Assembly: GCA_964389475.1 (NCBI GenBank)
Contig: CAYMFD010000020.1
Location: 1-42,359 of the forward strand
Direction: 5' to 3'
DNA: 42,359 bases
From: CAYMFD01 sp964389475
GTDB lineage: Bacteria > Bacteroidota > Bacteroidia > Chitinophagales > Saprospiraceae
Under the pieces are notes generated by a model. The model did not search any database and had not been told where the DNA came from. It saw nothing but the letters and a program-made list of their open reading frames with translations. The position numbers were made by a program, and so were the translations under genes. Positions 1 to 9,337 of this stretch are shown here, one piece after another (positions within the stretch are counted from its first letter, which is position 1; each line of letters starts with the position of its first letter).

Positions 1-147
1 TTCATGTAGGCGATCATCGTCTTTGTGCCAGGTACAGGCGGATTACGAGCAGATCCCCCTCGATCCACCCGAACTCCAAAACATAGCTCTCGGCATATCA
101 TCATCTCTAATCTCGCCCTCTCTTTTCTCAAAATCTCTCCTTCTCCC
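1..147. other. unassigned sequence downstream of glnS
   Basis: No gene can be supported here. Short open stretches exist on both strands. One on the minus strand, about 27 codons reading YAESYVLEFGWIEGD and onward, looks protein-like but is closed by stops at both ends. A plus-strand frame open from the first base runs deep into glnS antisense and becomes a low-complexity hydrophobic string. The stretch may be 3' flank or a decayed gene end. Confidence 0.3.
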
Positions 148-1821
148 CTACTTCTTATTCTTCTTGGCCCAGCTGTTACGCATAGCGACCGTACGATTAA
201 ACACCGGCTTGTCGACCGTACCATCTCGGTCCGTACAGAAGTAGCCGATACGCATAAACTGGTAGCGACTACCCGCTTTCGTCTCCGCTAGGCTAGGCTC
301 CATCCATGCGTTTTCGATGGTGTGTAGAGATTCCTTATTGTAGAAATCAAGGTAGTCTTTCTCGGGGTCACCGTCAGGATTAGGCACGGTAAATAAGCGG
401 TCGTACTGGCGGACAGTACATGGCTTACCGTGGTCTACAGATACCCAGTGGAGGGTGCCCTTGGCCTTGACGCCAGATACATCCTCTCCGCTCTTGCTAT
501 CAGGATAGTAGGTAGCATGGACCTCCGTCAGGTTGCCACTATCATTGTAGACACCTTTCTCACAGTTGATGATATAGGCATTCTTGAGACGGACATTACG
601 GCCTGGCGATAGACGGAAGAACTTCTTCGGGGCATCCTCCATGTAGTCGCCTCGCTCTATCCATAGCTCGCGGCCGAATGGTATCTCGCGGCTACCCATC
701 GTCTCATCCTCTGGGTTGTTGATCGCCGTAAGCATCTCACTCCTGCCTTCGTCATAGTTGGTAATGACGAGCTTGATAGGATCTAGCACGACCATAACAC
801 GTGGCGCTGTCTTGTTGAGTGCCTCTTTGGCGCAAGCCTCCAGAAGGTCTATCTCTATGGTATTCTCCCGCTTAGCGACACCCGCCTTATCACAAAAGGT
901 CACCAATGCCTCTGGCGGATAGCCTCTCCTACGAAGTCCTGACACGGTGGGCATCCTGGGATCATCCCAGCCATCGACTAGGCCCATCTCGATGAGCTTA
1001 CGCAGTCGTCTTTTGCTCGTGATCATGTACTCGACGTTCATACGAGCAAACTCTATCTGACGGCTAGGAAATATCTCTAGCTCACTGATAAACCAGTCGT
1101 AGACAGGTCGATGGTGTATAAACTCTAGGGAGCACAGGCTATGGGTAATCTCCTCAATGCTATCACTCTGCCCGTGGGCGAAGTCATACATCGGATATAT
1201 CTTCCACTTATCGCCGGTGCGGTGGTGGTCAGCGTGCTTGATGCGGTAGATCAAAGGATCACGCATGAGCATATTGGGGCTATGAAGGTCGATCTTGGCA
1301 CGTAGGACCTTACTACCCTCGGGATGTAAACCATCTCGCATCTCACGGAAGAGTTGAAGATTTTCATCTACGCTGCGATCTCTGTATGGACTAGGCGTTG
1401 CCGGCTGCGAAGGTGTACCCTTAGCTTCTGCGATCTCCTCTGGCGTACTATCATCGACGTAAGCCTTTCCTTTTTGGATAAGCTGCTCGGCAAAGGCATA
1501 TAACTGGTCAAAGTAGTCACTTGCGAAGAGGGCATCTCCCTCCCACTCAAAACCGAGCCACTTAATGTCTTTCTTGATCGCCTCTACATACTCTGTATCC
1601 TCCGTAACAGGATTGGTATCATCAAATCGGAGATTGGTCTTACCTCCAAACTTAGCAGCTGTCTGAAAACTGATGCAGATAGCCTTGATGTGACCTATAT
1701 GCAAGTAACCATTGGGCTCTGGTGGGAAGCGAGTGTGGACGCGGCCACCGTGCTTACCGCTTTCTAGATCATCCGTGACGATCTGCTCTATAAAATTGAG
1801 GGACTTATTCTCTGTAGACAT
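148..1821 (-). CDS. glnS: glutaminyl-tRNA synthetase
   Basis: Cytoplasmic class I aminoacyl-tRNA synthetase that charges tRNA-Gln with glutamine using ATP. The 557-residue length is normal for bacterial GlnRS. The class I signature is at residues 33-44 (PPEPNGYLHIGH), and the KMSKS-like loop reads ITSKRR near residue 269. The GlnRS/GluRS-specific stretch DGWDDPRMPTVSGLRRRG follows it. The C-terminal anticodon-binding beta-barrels are present to the end. The start at ATG 1821 is supported by a promoter about 20 nt upstream and by family length. The direct GlnRS route suggests the organism need not make Gln-tRNA by transamidation; that is inference. It appears monocistronic in this window. Confidence 0.97.
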   Translation of the reverse strand: MSTENKSLNFIEQIVTDDLESGKHGGRVHTRFPPEPNGYLHIGHIKAICISFQTAAKFGGKTNLRFDDTNPVTEDTEYVEAIKKDIKWLGFEWEGDALFASDYFDQLYAFAEQLIQKGKAYVDDSTPEEIAEAKGTPSQPATPSPYRDRSVDENLQLFREMRDGLHPEGSKVLRAKIDLHSPNMLMRDPLIYRIKHADHHRTGDKWKIYPMYDFAHGQSDSIEEITHSLCSLEFIHHRPVYDWFISELEIFPSRQIEFARMNVEYMITSKRRLRKLIEMGLVDGWDDPRMPTVSGLRRRGYPPEALVTFCDKAGVAKRENTIEIDLLEACAKEALNKTAPRVMVVLDPIKLVITNYDEGRSEMLTAINNPEDETMGSREIPFGRELWIERGDYMEDAPKKFFRLSPGRNVRLKNAYIINCEKGVYNDSGNLTEVHATYYPDSKSGEDVSGVKAKGTLHWVSVDHGKPCTVRQYDRLFTVPNPDGDPEKDYLDFYNKESLHTIENAWMEPSLAETKAGSRYQFMRIGYFCTDRDGTVDKPVFNRTVAMRNSWAKKNKK

Positions 1822-1838
1822 ATTTCTGCTTGTGGGTG

Positions 1839-1867
1839 TAAAAGTACGAGGTATTGTAGGATATCAA
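1839..1867 (-). promoter_or_regulatory. putative glnS promoter
   Basis: On the minus strand a TTG (1865-1867) is followed after 18 nt by TACTTTTA (1839-1846). This is one base off the Bacteroidota -7 consensus TAnnTTTG, with -33/-7 spacing as known for the phylum. It lies 17 nt before the glnS ATG. Confidence 0.5.
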
Positions 1868-2681
1868 ATGATAAGGTGAGAAGTAAGCGTTATATCTTCT
1901 TCTAGGTAAACTCAAGCTCTTAGCTTTTTAACTATGTAAATTAAGTCAGTGAACACAAAACACAACGAAGAGCACTAATTCGAGTATCCATCTGTAGGTT
2001 CTAATGAGACTTTTGAATATGAAGTTGATGTCGGAAAGGCCCGACTGGCCTTACTTCGAGAGCCTCAGCACGGCGCCTTCTTTTGCTCAGATCAAAAGAA
2101 GGCAAAAATCATGTCGCTCCAAGGAAATTCTTGGCAGCAGCATTCTCCACAAAGAACATAGATAAGCTGAAAACAATAAGTAGCCAATCATACTGATCTC
2201 AGCCAAGATCGATCTAGAGTCTTGTCAAAATTGCTTTTATTTTTCGAAGTAGATTAGTACTCCTAGCATCCATGCGAAACCATGGTCTTGCCCTGTTTGA
2301 ACGTTGCTATGTTGTGGAAAAATTCGCACATTTTGGAGACTCTCAATCTATTTCTGTAGAGCGACAGGTTCCCGCATTCTCCAAAGCACCTATCATAACT
2401 AAGGGAGTAAAAGCCCAGCAGCTTCCTTTGCATTTACAAATTGGCTGTTTAACAAGTCAATAGAACTCATATTCGACCATACCTACTTAAGTTAAATGAC
2501 CCGCTCACTCAGTATTAGATTCAGTAAGCGCTATATGTCGGAGGTGACTATAGCTACTGTTAATGTATAATACATAGCAGATTTGTGCAGCGAATGATTA
2601 CTTTCATGCATCAGTAGATAGTAGTCCTGAGATATGCATCGTGCTCGACTACTAGGTCTACGTCAGTTAAAGACTGCATTT
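1868..2681. other. gene-poor intergenic region
   Basis: About 800 bp between divergent glnS and the PorP/SprF gene, AT-rich compared with its neighbours. It holds one clear hairpin (2076-2102, listed separately) and otherwise no gene I can support. A 63-codon plus-strand frame at 2272-2463 has no recognisable family and no ribosome-binding or promoter signal. The end of the region presumably contains the promoter of the secretion cassette, but I see only a weak -7-like sequence, CAGATTTG, near 2578. Confidence 0.4.
2070..2112. repeat. hairpin element with conserved flank
   Basis: A perfect 10-bp inverted repeat, CCTTCTTTTG (2076-2085) and CAAAAGAAGG (2093-2102), with a 7-nt loop, followed by GGCAAAAATC. 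A diverged, opposite-strand relative with the same order of motifs (GCGCC, CTTTTG hairpin arms, GGCAAAAATC) lies at about 28267-28330. This suggests a dispersed small element. It is not placed as a terminator because no gene ends into it. Confidence 0.5.
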
Positions 2682-3749
2682 ATGCGAATACTCTCTCTCT
2701 TTGTTCTATGTATTGCCCTTGGTCATTTTGCTGCGGCACAGGGCCTACAATACACACAGAACCACTATAGCCAGATCCTCTTTAACCCTGCGCAGACTGG
2801 GGCTTTTAAAGGTACCTACCGCGTACAGGCGATCGCTAGGGATCAGAATCGATCTTTTTTCGGCACATCCTATCTGAGCCCTATGCTCTCCGTAGACAGC
2901 CCATTTATGTGGGGTTTTAAAAAGACCCACTGGGTAGGTGGTGGCGTAACCTTATTTCGTGACGAGGCTGGTGATGCAGGATTAGGCACTAATGGTATGA
3001 TGGCCAATCTCGCCTACCACATAGGTCTCGACAAAAAGCTCAAGCGAACGATCACACTAGGCGCGAGGTACGGATTCATGAGTCGATTTATCGGAGATGT
3101 CTACACAACTGAAAATGATCTTCTAGTTCCAACATCAGACCCCGGAAACAGTGAAAATATAGATTTAGATGATGTTAATACTGGATTTTCTACTATCGCT
3201 TTAGGCTTACTATTCAAAACACCTTTGGGCAAGACCTCTAGTTTGGAATTGGGTGCTGCTGGCAGTAATATCTTGGGGGGTACTTATGACATCTTACCAG
3301 ACTCTGGAAACAATGATGTAACCCGTCGATATAATGCCCATGCAATGGTCAATATGATGTTATCTAGTCGACTGGCCTTCGCACCTACCGCCTTCGTCAG
3401 CCTCCAGGGGCAGTCGCAGAACATCAATATCCAAGGAAACTTCGCCTATCACATCAATGCTGAGAAGCAGCAAAAAGGTCGACGAGCAAAGGCCGCACCT
3501 AGTGGCGAAAAGAAAGACCCCATACTCCTCCTGCCAGGCATAGGCTACCGATACAATGACGCCTCGGCGATACAGTTTATGATGGGTATGGAGTACAAGA
3601 AATGGCGAGTAGGTCTGGCCTATGACTTTGCCGTATCGGGTTACAGCAACCAGACAAGAAATACAGCCTTCGAGCTAGCGGTGCAGCGCATATTTGCTAT
3701 CGAAAAGAAACCTAAGATCAAGCCGATCATCTTCTGTCCTAGAATATAA
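2682..3749 (+). CDS. PorP/SprF family type IX secretion system outer-membrane protein
   Basis: Outer-membrane beta-barrel protein of the PorP/SprF family, whose members are needed to secrete or attach specific T9SS cargo, such as SprF for SprB in Flavobacterium. The start at 2682 gives a clean signal peptide (MRILSLFVLCIALGHFAAAQ) and 355 residues; an upstream in-frame ATG at 2634 would prepend a charged tail. After cleavage the protein begins with the family-typical YTQNHYSQILFNPAQTGAF. It ends with the equally typical KPIIFCPRI. It is first in a tight array, 8 bp before the metalloprotease and upstream of the PKD/CHU_C protein. The context suggests it serves that large protein. Confidence 0.92.
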   Translation: MRILSLFVLCIALGHFAAAQGLQYTQNHYSQILFNPAQTGAFKGTYRVQAIARDQNRSFFGTSYLSPMLSVDSPFMWGFKKTHWVGGGVTLFRDEAGDAGLGTNGMMANLAYHIGLDKKLKRTITLGARYGFMSRFIGDVYTTENDLLVPTSDPGNSENIDLDDVNTGFSTIALGLLFKTPLGKTSSLELGAAGSNILGGTYDILPDSGNNDVTRRYNAHAMVNMMLSSRLAFAPTAFVSLQGQSQNINIQGNFAYHINAEKQQKGRRAKAAPSGEKKDPILLLPGIGYRYNDASAIQFMMGMEYKKWRVGLAYDFAVSGYSNQTRNTAFELAVQRIFAIEKKPKIKPIIFCPRI

Positions 3750-3757
3750 TTGAGACA

Positions 3758-4522
3758 ATGAGACATATATATACAAGCATCATACTATGCCTGGCCCACA
3801 TGGGTCTGCAGGCACAGGTCAACTCCTTAATAGATAAGGACTGCGACCTACCCTGTGTGCAAAAGACCTTTATGGTTCACGTCCACCTAGTACAAGACTC
3901 ACTAGGTACGGTCATGGACATCGACGAGATCCAAGCCCAACTAGACTACACCACGGCCTACTTTGAGCCGATCTGCATCGACTTCCAAGTATGTGATGTC
4001 GACACACTGTTTGACTATAGCTTTGACAGTATACCCGACTTGGTGGAGAATAACGAGCTGACCATACGACTAGTGAGAGAACAGCGTATAAATATTTTCG
4101 CTTTTTCTCAGTTTGACAATGACAACAACCCAGACAATGGCACCATAGCTGGCCTGGGTGGCGGTGGCGTCGTGTGGCTCACACGGTCAGGCGGCGCTGA
4201 GACGATGGCCCACGAGATAGGGCACGTCTTTGGCCTGCTACACACTTTTGAAACAGGCGATGAGCTGGCTGACGGTAGTAACTGTGAGACAGCAGGCGAT
4301 ATGATCTGCGATACGCCAGCAGATCCCTTCATCGAGGGTACGGATACGGTATGGTTAGCTGGCTGTGAGTTTATATTTAATGGCAGAGATGCCAACGGAC
4401 AGTTATACCAGCCACAGACCGGTAATACCATGTCCTACTACTGTGGTGGCTGTGGTTTTACCAAAGAACAATTATTATTGATGGCAGAGACAGCCACATC
4501 GGGATACTTAAAAGACTGGTAG
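3758..4522 (+). CDS. secreted M43-family (cytophagalysin/pappalysin-like) zinc metalloprotease
   Basis: Predicted exported zinc endopeptidase of 254 residues. A signal peptide (MRHIYTSIILCLAHMGLQAQ) is followed by a compact catalytic domain. The extended metzincin zinc motif HEIGHVFGLLH lies at residues 152-162, with Glu153 as the catalytic base. The Met-turn lies at NTMSYY (Met225). Paired cysteines near the ends of the domain match M43 members. Unlike many Bacteroidota M43 enzymes it has no C-terminal T9SS sorting domain; it stops right after the catalytic fold (GYLKDW). It lies between the PorP/SprF gene and the giant PKD gene, which starts 1 bp after its stop. A role in processing the neighbouring adhesin is possible but is inference. 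Confidence 0.88.
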   Translation: MRHIYTSIILCLAHMGLQAQVNSLIDKDCDLPCVQKTFMVHVHLVQDSLGTVMDIDEIQAQLDYTTAYFEPICIDFQVCDVDTLFDYSFDSIPDLVENNELTIRLVREQRINIFAFSQFDNDNNPDNGTIAGLGGGGVVWLTRSGGAETMAHEIGHVFGLLHTFETGDELADGSNCETAGDMICDTPADPFIEGTDTVWLAGCEFIFNGRDANGQLYQPQTGNTMSYYCGGCGFTKEQLLLMAETATSGYLKDW

Positions 4523-4523
4523 C

Positions 4524-7500
4524 ATGAAAAATATAGCAAGCATAGTATTACTGGCATTCTGCTCCATCAGTCTCACGGCCCAGTCGGTAGACGTAGATCG
4601 TGGCTGTCTGCCCCTCGATGTGACTTTTACGGGTGTGGCCAACCTACAGGACTACTTCTGGTCGTTCGGTGATGGTGCCAGCTCGGTACTACAAGACCCC
4701 ATGCACACCTACATCACGGCGGGCACCTACGAGGCCGTACTCCGCGAAGGGCAAAATGGCCCAGAGAGAGCCCGTATCACCATAGAGGTCTACCCTCGCC
4801 CTGAGGTCACGATTACCCTAGATCAAGACGATATTTGTGCTCCCTCTGACGTGACTTTTGACCTAGATCTCAATATCGAAGATGATGTACCAATCACAGC
4901 GTACAACTGGTCCATCAGTGGGGCAATCGATACGGTGGCCATGCCATCATTTACATTTAATAGCGCGGGACTATATACAATCGGTGTCCAGGTAGAAACC
5001 GACCTACCTGGGTGTAATACCTCAACGGTACAACAAGACTTTGTGGAGGTACAAGGTACGGCTGCCTTATTTAGCTTTTTCACAGATAATCCCTGTGAGG
5101 CACCAGCCACGACTAGTTTTACCAATGCGACTGAGGATCTTGCGGACCTGACTTACAGCTGGGACTTTGGCAATGGGCAGACTAGCCAATTGCGCAACCC
5201 CGTCGATGTGACCTATACCGACGAGGGAGTCTACGACGTCGTACTTACCGTAACGTCTACAGATGGTTGCGTGAGTACTCTGACTAGGCCTGTGCAGGTG
5301 GGACTACTCACTCAGCTAGCAGAGATACCTGATACCATCTGTATCAACGTACCTATCACCATTGTTAATAATACGGACGCTGTGCAGAACATATGGTTTG
5401 CACCCGGGTCCTTCCCAGCAAGCAGCACGTCAAGGGAACCTCAATTCCTATTTGACAATGCTGGACCTACGACCATCCGCTATACGAGTGTGCTGCGAGG
5501 TGGTTGCCGAGTCGATAGCACGTATGAAGTATTTATCCAAGACCCGACGTCGGACGTCATGATCGACCCTGCAGTCAGCTGTCAAGACCCATACCTCTTC
5601 ACAGCTATGGCCAATCCCACTTTACAGACCTATATCTGGGATGGCGATACCACGATGACGAGTACCTACAGCGGCAACTACTCCGTAGCACGAGATAGTC
5701 AGTACTTGCATCAGATAGACACTGTCTTTGTCCCGTTCGTGGGTATATCCTTCTCAGGATGTGTAGTTACAGATACCTTTGCAGCTATACAGCGTAGGCC
5801 CAATGCCGAACTCACCGTAAACCAGACTAGAGGCTGTGCTCCATTAAGTGTGACCTTTTCAGACATAAGCACTTCATTTGAAGATATCAACGACTACACC
5901 TGGCTACTAGGCGATGGTACCGTCATTACCAATGATGGCACAGACCTACCACATACCTATGCTAGCCCCGGCGTCTACGACGTTCGCCTCATCATCGAGA
6001 ATGAGGCTGGCTGTCGTGATACCAGCAACGTACTCAATATATACGTAGGCGAGCCGATCACGCCTGACCTTGAGGACTATAGCTTTGACATATGCCTAGG
6101 CGAGACCATCTCACTAGAGACAACGACTCAAGATCCACGGATCGAGGCCTACCAGTGGGTCACAGATGGTGGTCGCCAGAGCGACTGCTGGACCGACCAG
6201 ACGGCCACTGTGACATTTGACAAGGATCCAGGCACCTATGACATCACCTTGACCACCGAGTACAATGGCTGTCGCACGACGGTTACCAGATCCGGTGCTG
6301 TACGTGTGGGCGGTGCTAGTGCTCACGTGGGCTACCAGACGGACTGTGACAGCATCTACGACGTAGACTTTATAGACCGAGGTGTAGGCGGTACAGAGCG
6401 ATTATGGGACTTCGCAGGGTTGGCTACTAGCACAGATTTAGAGCCGCGGTTTACCTTTCCTGATACCGGTGATTACGTCATCACCTTGATCACGAGCGAC
6501 CCAGCCAGCGGGTGTCCTGCCGACACTGCTAGGCAGACTGTCCATATCAGAGACTTAAAGGCCGTACTAGACATACCAGAGGTAGGCTGTGATAATGAGG
6601 CTGTGATATTATCAGCTGCTAACAGTCAGCACGTACACAATGACTGCTTCAGAGGATATGTGTGGGAGATGCCATTCCAGCGACCGCGCGAGTTGCCGCA
6701 GGATTCTGTGGGTCATCTTTTTAGGCAGACAGGCGCCAATCTAGTACGAGTGACCGTCAGAGATGTCAATGGATGTCTGCAGGTAGCAGAAGACACGATC
6801 CAGATCTATGGTATTGACCCTGATTTCACCGTATCGGATACCTCTATATGCCTACCGGCTACGATGTCGATCGACAATAATACGGTCTTTGATACGACTA
6901 TCGTCTCATGGGATTGGTCATTCGGCAGCACTCGCGAGAATCCTGCCAACTACCTGATCGACGATAGCAACTTCGAACCCTTCATATCGCTAACCGTCGA
7001 AGATGCGATCGGCTGTCGTGATTCAGTATTCGTCCCTATACAGCGCTACATACCGGCTAGTCAGATCTCAGTAGATCCACGAAGGGCCTGCTTTGGTGAT
7101 ACGATACGACTAGCCGCTACGGACTTTACGCAAGAGGGCTCGCGTCTCCGATGGAACTGGGACCTCGATGTCTTCGGCAATCGGACAGGGCAGTCACCTA
7201 GTTTTATAGCCAATCAAGAGGGTAGTTTCCCACTCAGCGTTACCTATGAGGAGCTCAGCTCAGGCTGTGAGGCCACGACTAACTTTACCATTACGGTGGT
7301 ACCTACCCCCGTCGCATCCTTTATCTCTGATGCAGGTACGGCGACCGAATTGTGCTTTAACGACGTGATTAGGTTTACAAATACCTCCGATGCTAGCGAC
7401 AATGCGGTGGCCGACTGGGACTTTGGTGGGCTCGGTACCTTTACAGGCGATACGTCGCAGTTCATATTCCCTAGAGGCACCTTTGATGTATCCATGACCG

Positions 7501-8828
7501 TCACAGACCCTGCTGGCTGCAGCGATACAGAGTCAACGACCTACACCTTTGTGGGTCCTGATGGTGAGCTCAGTAGCAATCGTACGACGATCTGCTTTGG
7601 CGATGATATCAGTTTTGAGCTATCTAATGTGACCAGTGACGTGACTGGGATAAGCTGGAGCTTTGGTGATGGTACCAGCGCTACAGATGTCAATAGTATT
7701 ATGCATACCTATGACACGCCGCTAGATGGTGACAGTACTTTCGTCAGTGTCGTTTTGACCGCTGGTGATAGCAACTGTGAGAATGTACTATCTCTCCCTA
7801 TCAATTTTCTAGAGACGGAGGCGAGTTTCTTGCCAGACAGTGCGACTACCTTCTGTCCTAACGATAACATTGCCTTTACCAATACTAGTATCAATGCCAA
7901 TACTTATCAGTGGAATTTCGGTGATGGCGACCTGTCAGACTTAACCAATCCTAGTCGCTCCTTTAGCGTCAGAGACACCTATCCTGTGACGCTGATTGCA
8001 ACGATTGATAGCCTCGGCTGTAGCGACACGATTACACAAGATGTGATCATCTCTGTCCCAGCAGTCGGCCTGACAACCGAACCTGTCTGTGATGGCGATA
8101 CCGCTATCATCGTTATCGATAGCTATGACCCGAGTATCGACTACCAGGTCGAACCGCTATCTATCAATGCGACCGTCAATAGTAATGGGACTATAAGTAT
8201 ACCAGGCCTCTCAGCCACTACAGAGATTACCGTTACGGCGCTAGACAATAGTGCCTGCGAAGCTAGTGAGACTCTTACCATACAAGTGATACCGCTGGTA
8301 GATGATCAGGAAATAGACCTCTCGGCATTTGAGGGCGACATTCTTACCCTACCAGTAGATCCAGCCATACTAGCCGTTGCTGGTGAATACGACATCAGCG
8401 TAGACAATGACAATCTATTGTGCAACGACTGTCTCGACCTCATCTTTGCAGATGGTGTAACGAGATTAGATTCTATGGTGACCGTCACTCTAGGTAGCGT
8501 CTGCGGTGATGCGCAACTAACGTACAGGATTGCAGTCACAGGTTGTGAGTTTTATCCTAATCTGTTTTCGCCTAATGCTGATGGTAATAACGAAATATTC
8601 AACTTTGCGACTAGGTCTGCTGCTAGATCGGCTATTGAGATCGAGGCCTTTCAGATCTATGATCGATGGGGGACGTTGGTATTTGACAATGACTCACGGA
8701 GGGGCTGGGACGGACTCATGCCCAATGGTGACAATGCCTCCACAGATGTGTTCTCGTGGTTTAGTGTAATTACGGTTTCCAGCGGAGAGTCTAGGACCTG
8801 TAAGGGTAATATAACATTGGTCAGATAA
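4524..8828 (+). CDS. giant PKD-repeat surface protein with gliding-motility-type (type B, CHU_C) C-terminal domain
   Basis: A 1434-residue protein with a signal peptide (cleavage after SLTAQ). It carries about a dozen or more PKD or PKD-like beta-sandwich repeats. Good examples have WSFGDG at residue 46, WDFGNG at 213, WLLGDG at 460, WSFGDG at 1045 and WNFGDG at 1130. Between them are degenerate copies with many cysteines. The C-terminal domain from about residue 1335 has the CHU_C signature: FYPNLFSPNADGNNE at 1343, then IYDRWGTLVFDN, GWDG and a final GNITLVR. CHU_C domains are type B T9SS sorting domains that work with a PorP/SprF partner, and one is encoded two genes upstream. It probably acts at the cell surface in adhesion or gliding, or is released; the ligand is unknown. 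A strong terminator follows. Confidence 0.93.
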   Translation: MKNIASIVLLAFCSISLTAQSVDVDRGCLPLDVTFTGVANLQDYFWSFGDGASSVLQDPMHTYITAGTYEAVLREGQNGPERARITIEVYPRPEVTITLDQDDICAPSDVTFDLDLNIEDDVPITAYNWSISGAIDTVAMPSFTFNSAGLYTIGVQVETDLPGCNTSTVQQDFVEVQGTAALFSFFTDNPCEAPATTSFTNATEDLADLTYSWDFGNGQTSQLRNPVDVTYTDEGVYDVVLTVTSTDGCVSTLTRPVQVGLLTQLAEIPDTICINVPITIVNNTDAVQNIWFAPGSFPASSTSREPQFLFDNAGPTTIRYTSVLRGGCRVDSTYEVFIQDPTSDVMIDPAVSCQDPYLFTAMANPTLQTYIWDGDTTMTSTYSGNYSVARDSQYLHQIDTVFVPFVGISFSGCVVTDTFAAIQRRPNAELTVNQTRGCAPLSVTFSDISTSFEDINDYTWLLGDGTVITNDGTDLPHTYASPGVYDVRLIIENEAGCRDTSNVLNIYVGEPITPDLEDYSFDICLGETISLETTTQDPRIEAYQWVTDGGRQSDCWTDQTATVTFDKDPGTYDITLTTEYNGCRTTVTRSGAVRVGGASAHVGYQTDCDSIYDVDFIDRGVGGTERLWDFAGLATSTDLEPRFTFPDTGDYVITLITSDPASGCPADTARQTVHIRDLKAVLDIPEVGCDNEAVILSAANSQHVHNDCFRGYVWEMPFQRPRELPQDSVGHLFRQTGANLVRVTVRDVNGCLQVAEDTIQIYGIDPDFTVSDTSICLPATMSIDNNTVFDTTIVSWDWSFGSTRENPANYLIDDSNFEPFISLTVEDAIGCRDSVFVPIQRYIPASQISVDPRRACFGDTIRLAATDFTQEGSRLRWNWDLDVFGNRTGQSPSFIANQEGSFPLSVTYEELSSGCEATTNFTITVVPTPVASFISDAGTATELCFNDVIRFTNTSDASDNAVADWDFGGLGTFTGDTSQFIFPRGTFDVSMTVTDPAGCSDTESTTYTFVGPDGELSSNRTTICFGDDISFELSNVTSDVTGISWSFGDGTSATDVNSIMHTYDTPLDGDSTFVSVVLTAGDSNCENVLSLPINFLETEASFLPDSATTFCPNDNIAFTNTSINANTYQWNFGDGDLSDLTNPSRSFSVRDTYPVTLIATIDSLGCSDTITQDVIISVPAVGLTTEPVCDGDTAIIVIDSYDPSIDYQVEPLSINATVNSNGTISIPGLSATTEITVTALDNSACEASETLTIQVIPLVDDQEIDLSAFEGDILTLPVDPAILAVAGEYDISVDNDNLLCNDCLDLIFADGVTRLDSMVTVTLGSVCGDAQLTYRIAVTGCEFYPNLFSPNADGNNEIFNFATRSAARSAIEIEAFQIYDRWGTLVFDNDSRRGWDGLMPNGDNASTDVFSWFSVITVSSGESRTCKGNITLVR

Positions 8829-8866
8829 GGCGGACAAGCTAGAGATAGCAAGTTATTCTTGATAAC

Positions 8867-8902
8867 AAAAGTGGATCAGCTTTCAGTAGCTGATCCACTT
8901 TT
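8867..8902 (+). terminator. strong hairpin after the PKD gene
   Basis: A perfect 15-bp stem (8867-8881 with 8888-8902) and 6-nt loop lie 38 bp after the stop codon. The stem begins with AAAA and ends with TTTT, so it could terminate from either side. It closes the three-gene secretion cassette. Confidence 0.8.
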
Positions 8903-9079
8903 CTGTAAAGTCTGTCGTGACGGTGGTAATCGTGGTTCTCAAGACGCTTACCAAAGGATTATATGACTCTCTGCTACGGGAAAAATCAATGCAATTCCGA
9001 TACGACTTTGCGCTGGTCTTGACTTCGGTGAATGGTATAATTGATTTGGCTTTACCGCACGGGGAGAACCGCGGCAGTG

Positions 9080-9262
9080 TTAACGTAGGTGGAGAAAAGA
9101 GAGGTAGAGAGAGAGAGAGAGAGAAGAGAGGTCGCTCCAAGCGATCAGGTCTCTAGAGAGCTCAGCCGAAATCTTCGATCCTAAATCAAAAGTCAAATTA
9201 GGATCTTCAGAAAGACTCTCATCATCTACTGCGTATAACATAGAACCAATATCTTTTGGCAT
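9080..9262 (-). CDS. uncertain small ORF ending in a CT repeat
   Basis: A 60-codon frame starting MPKDIGSMLYAVDDES. The first 42 codons have plausible protein composition, while the rest is encoded by a (CT)n tract and reads as Ser/Leu alternation. I recognise no family. It starts 75 nt beyond the 3' end of the barrel gene on the same strand. It could be a real small gene, a decayed gene end, or part of a phase-variable gene that continues in another frame after the repeat (see findings). Confidence 0.25.
   Translation of the reverse strand: MPKDIGSMLYAVDDESLSEDPNLTFDLGSKISAELSRDLIAWSDLSSLSLSLYLSFLHLR
9106..9124. repeat. (AG)n dinucleotide microsatellite
   Basis: Nineteen bases of uninterrupted AG alternation inside a longer purine-only stretch of about 9089-9131, broken only by a T at 9105. 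Tracts of this kind are prone to slipped-strand length change. Confidence 0.85.
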
Positions 9263-9337
9263 TACATCAAACTAGAGTACGAGAAGTTAAGACAGAAATG
9301 ATACTACTAAGACACAATTTCGTCAGGTGCTCCCAGT

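Noticed and set aside
23..291. Plus-strand frames at the left edge
   Set aside because: They run antisense through the end of glnS and turn into low-complexity hydrophobic or basic strings.
2272..2463. 63-codon plus-strand frame in the glnS-PorP spacer
   Set aside because: No family resemblance, promoter or ribosome signal; composition fits random translation of the spacer.
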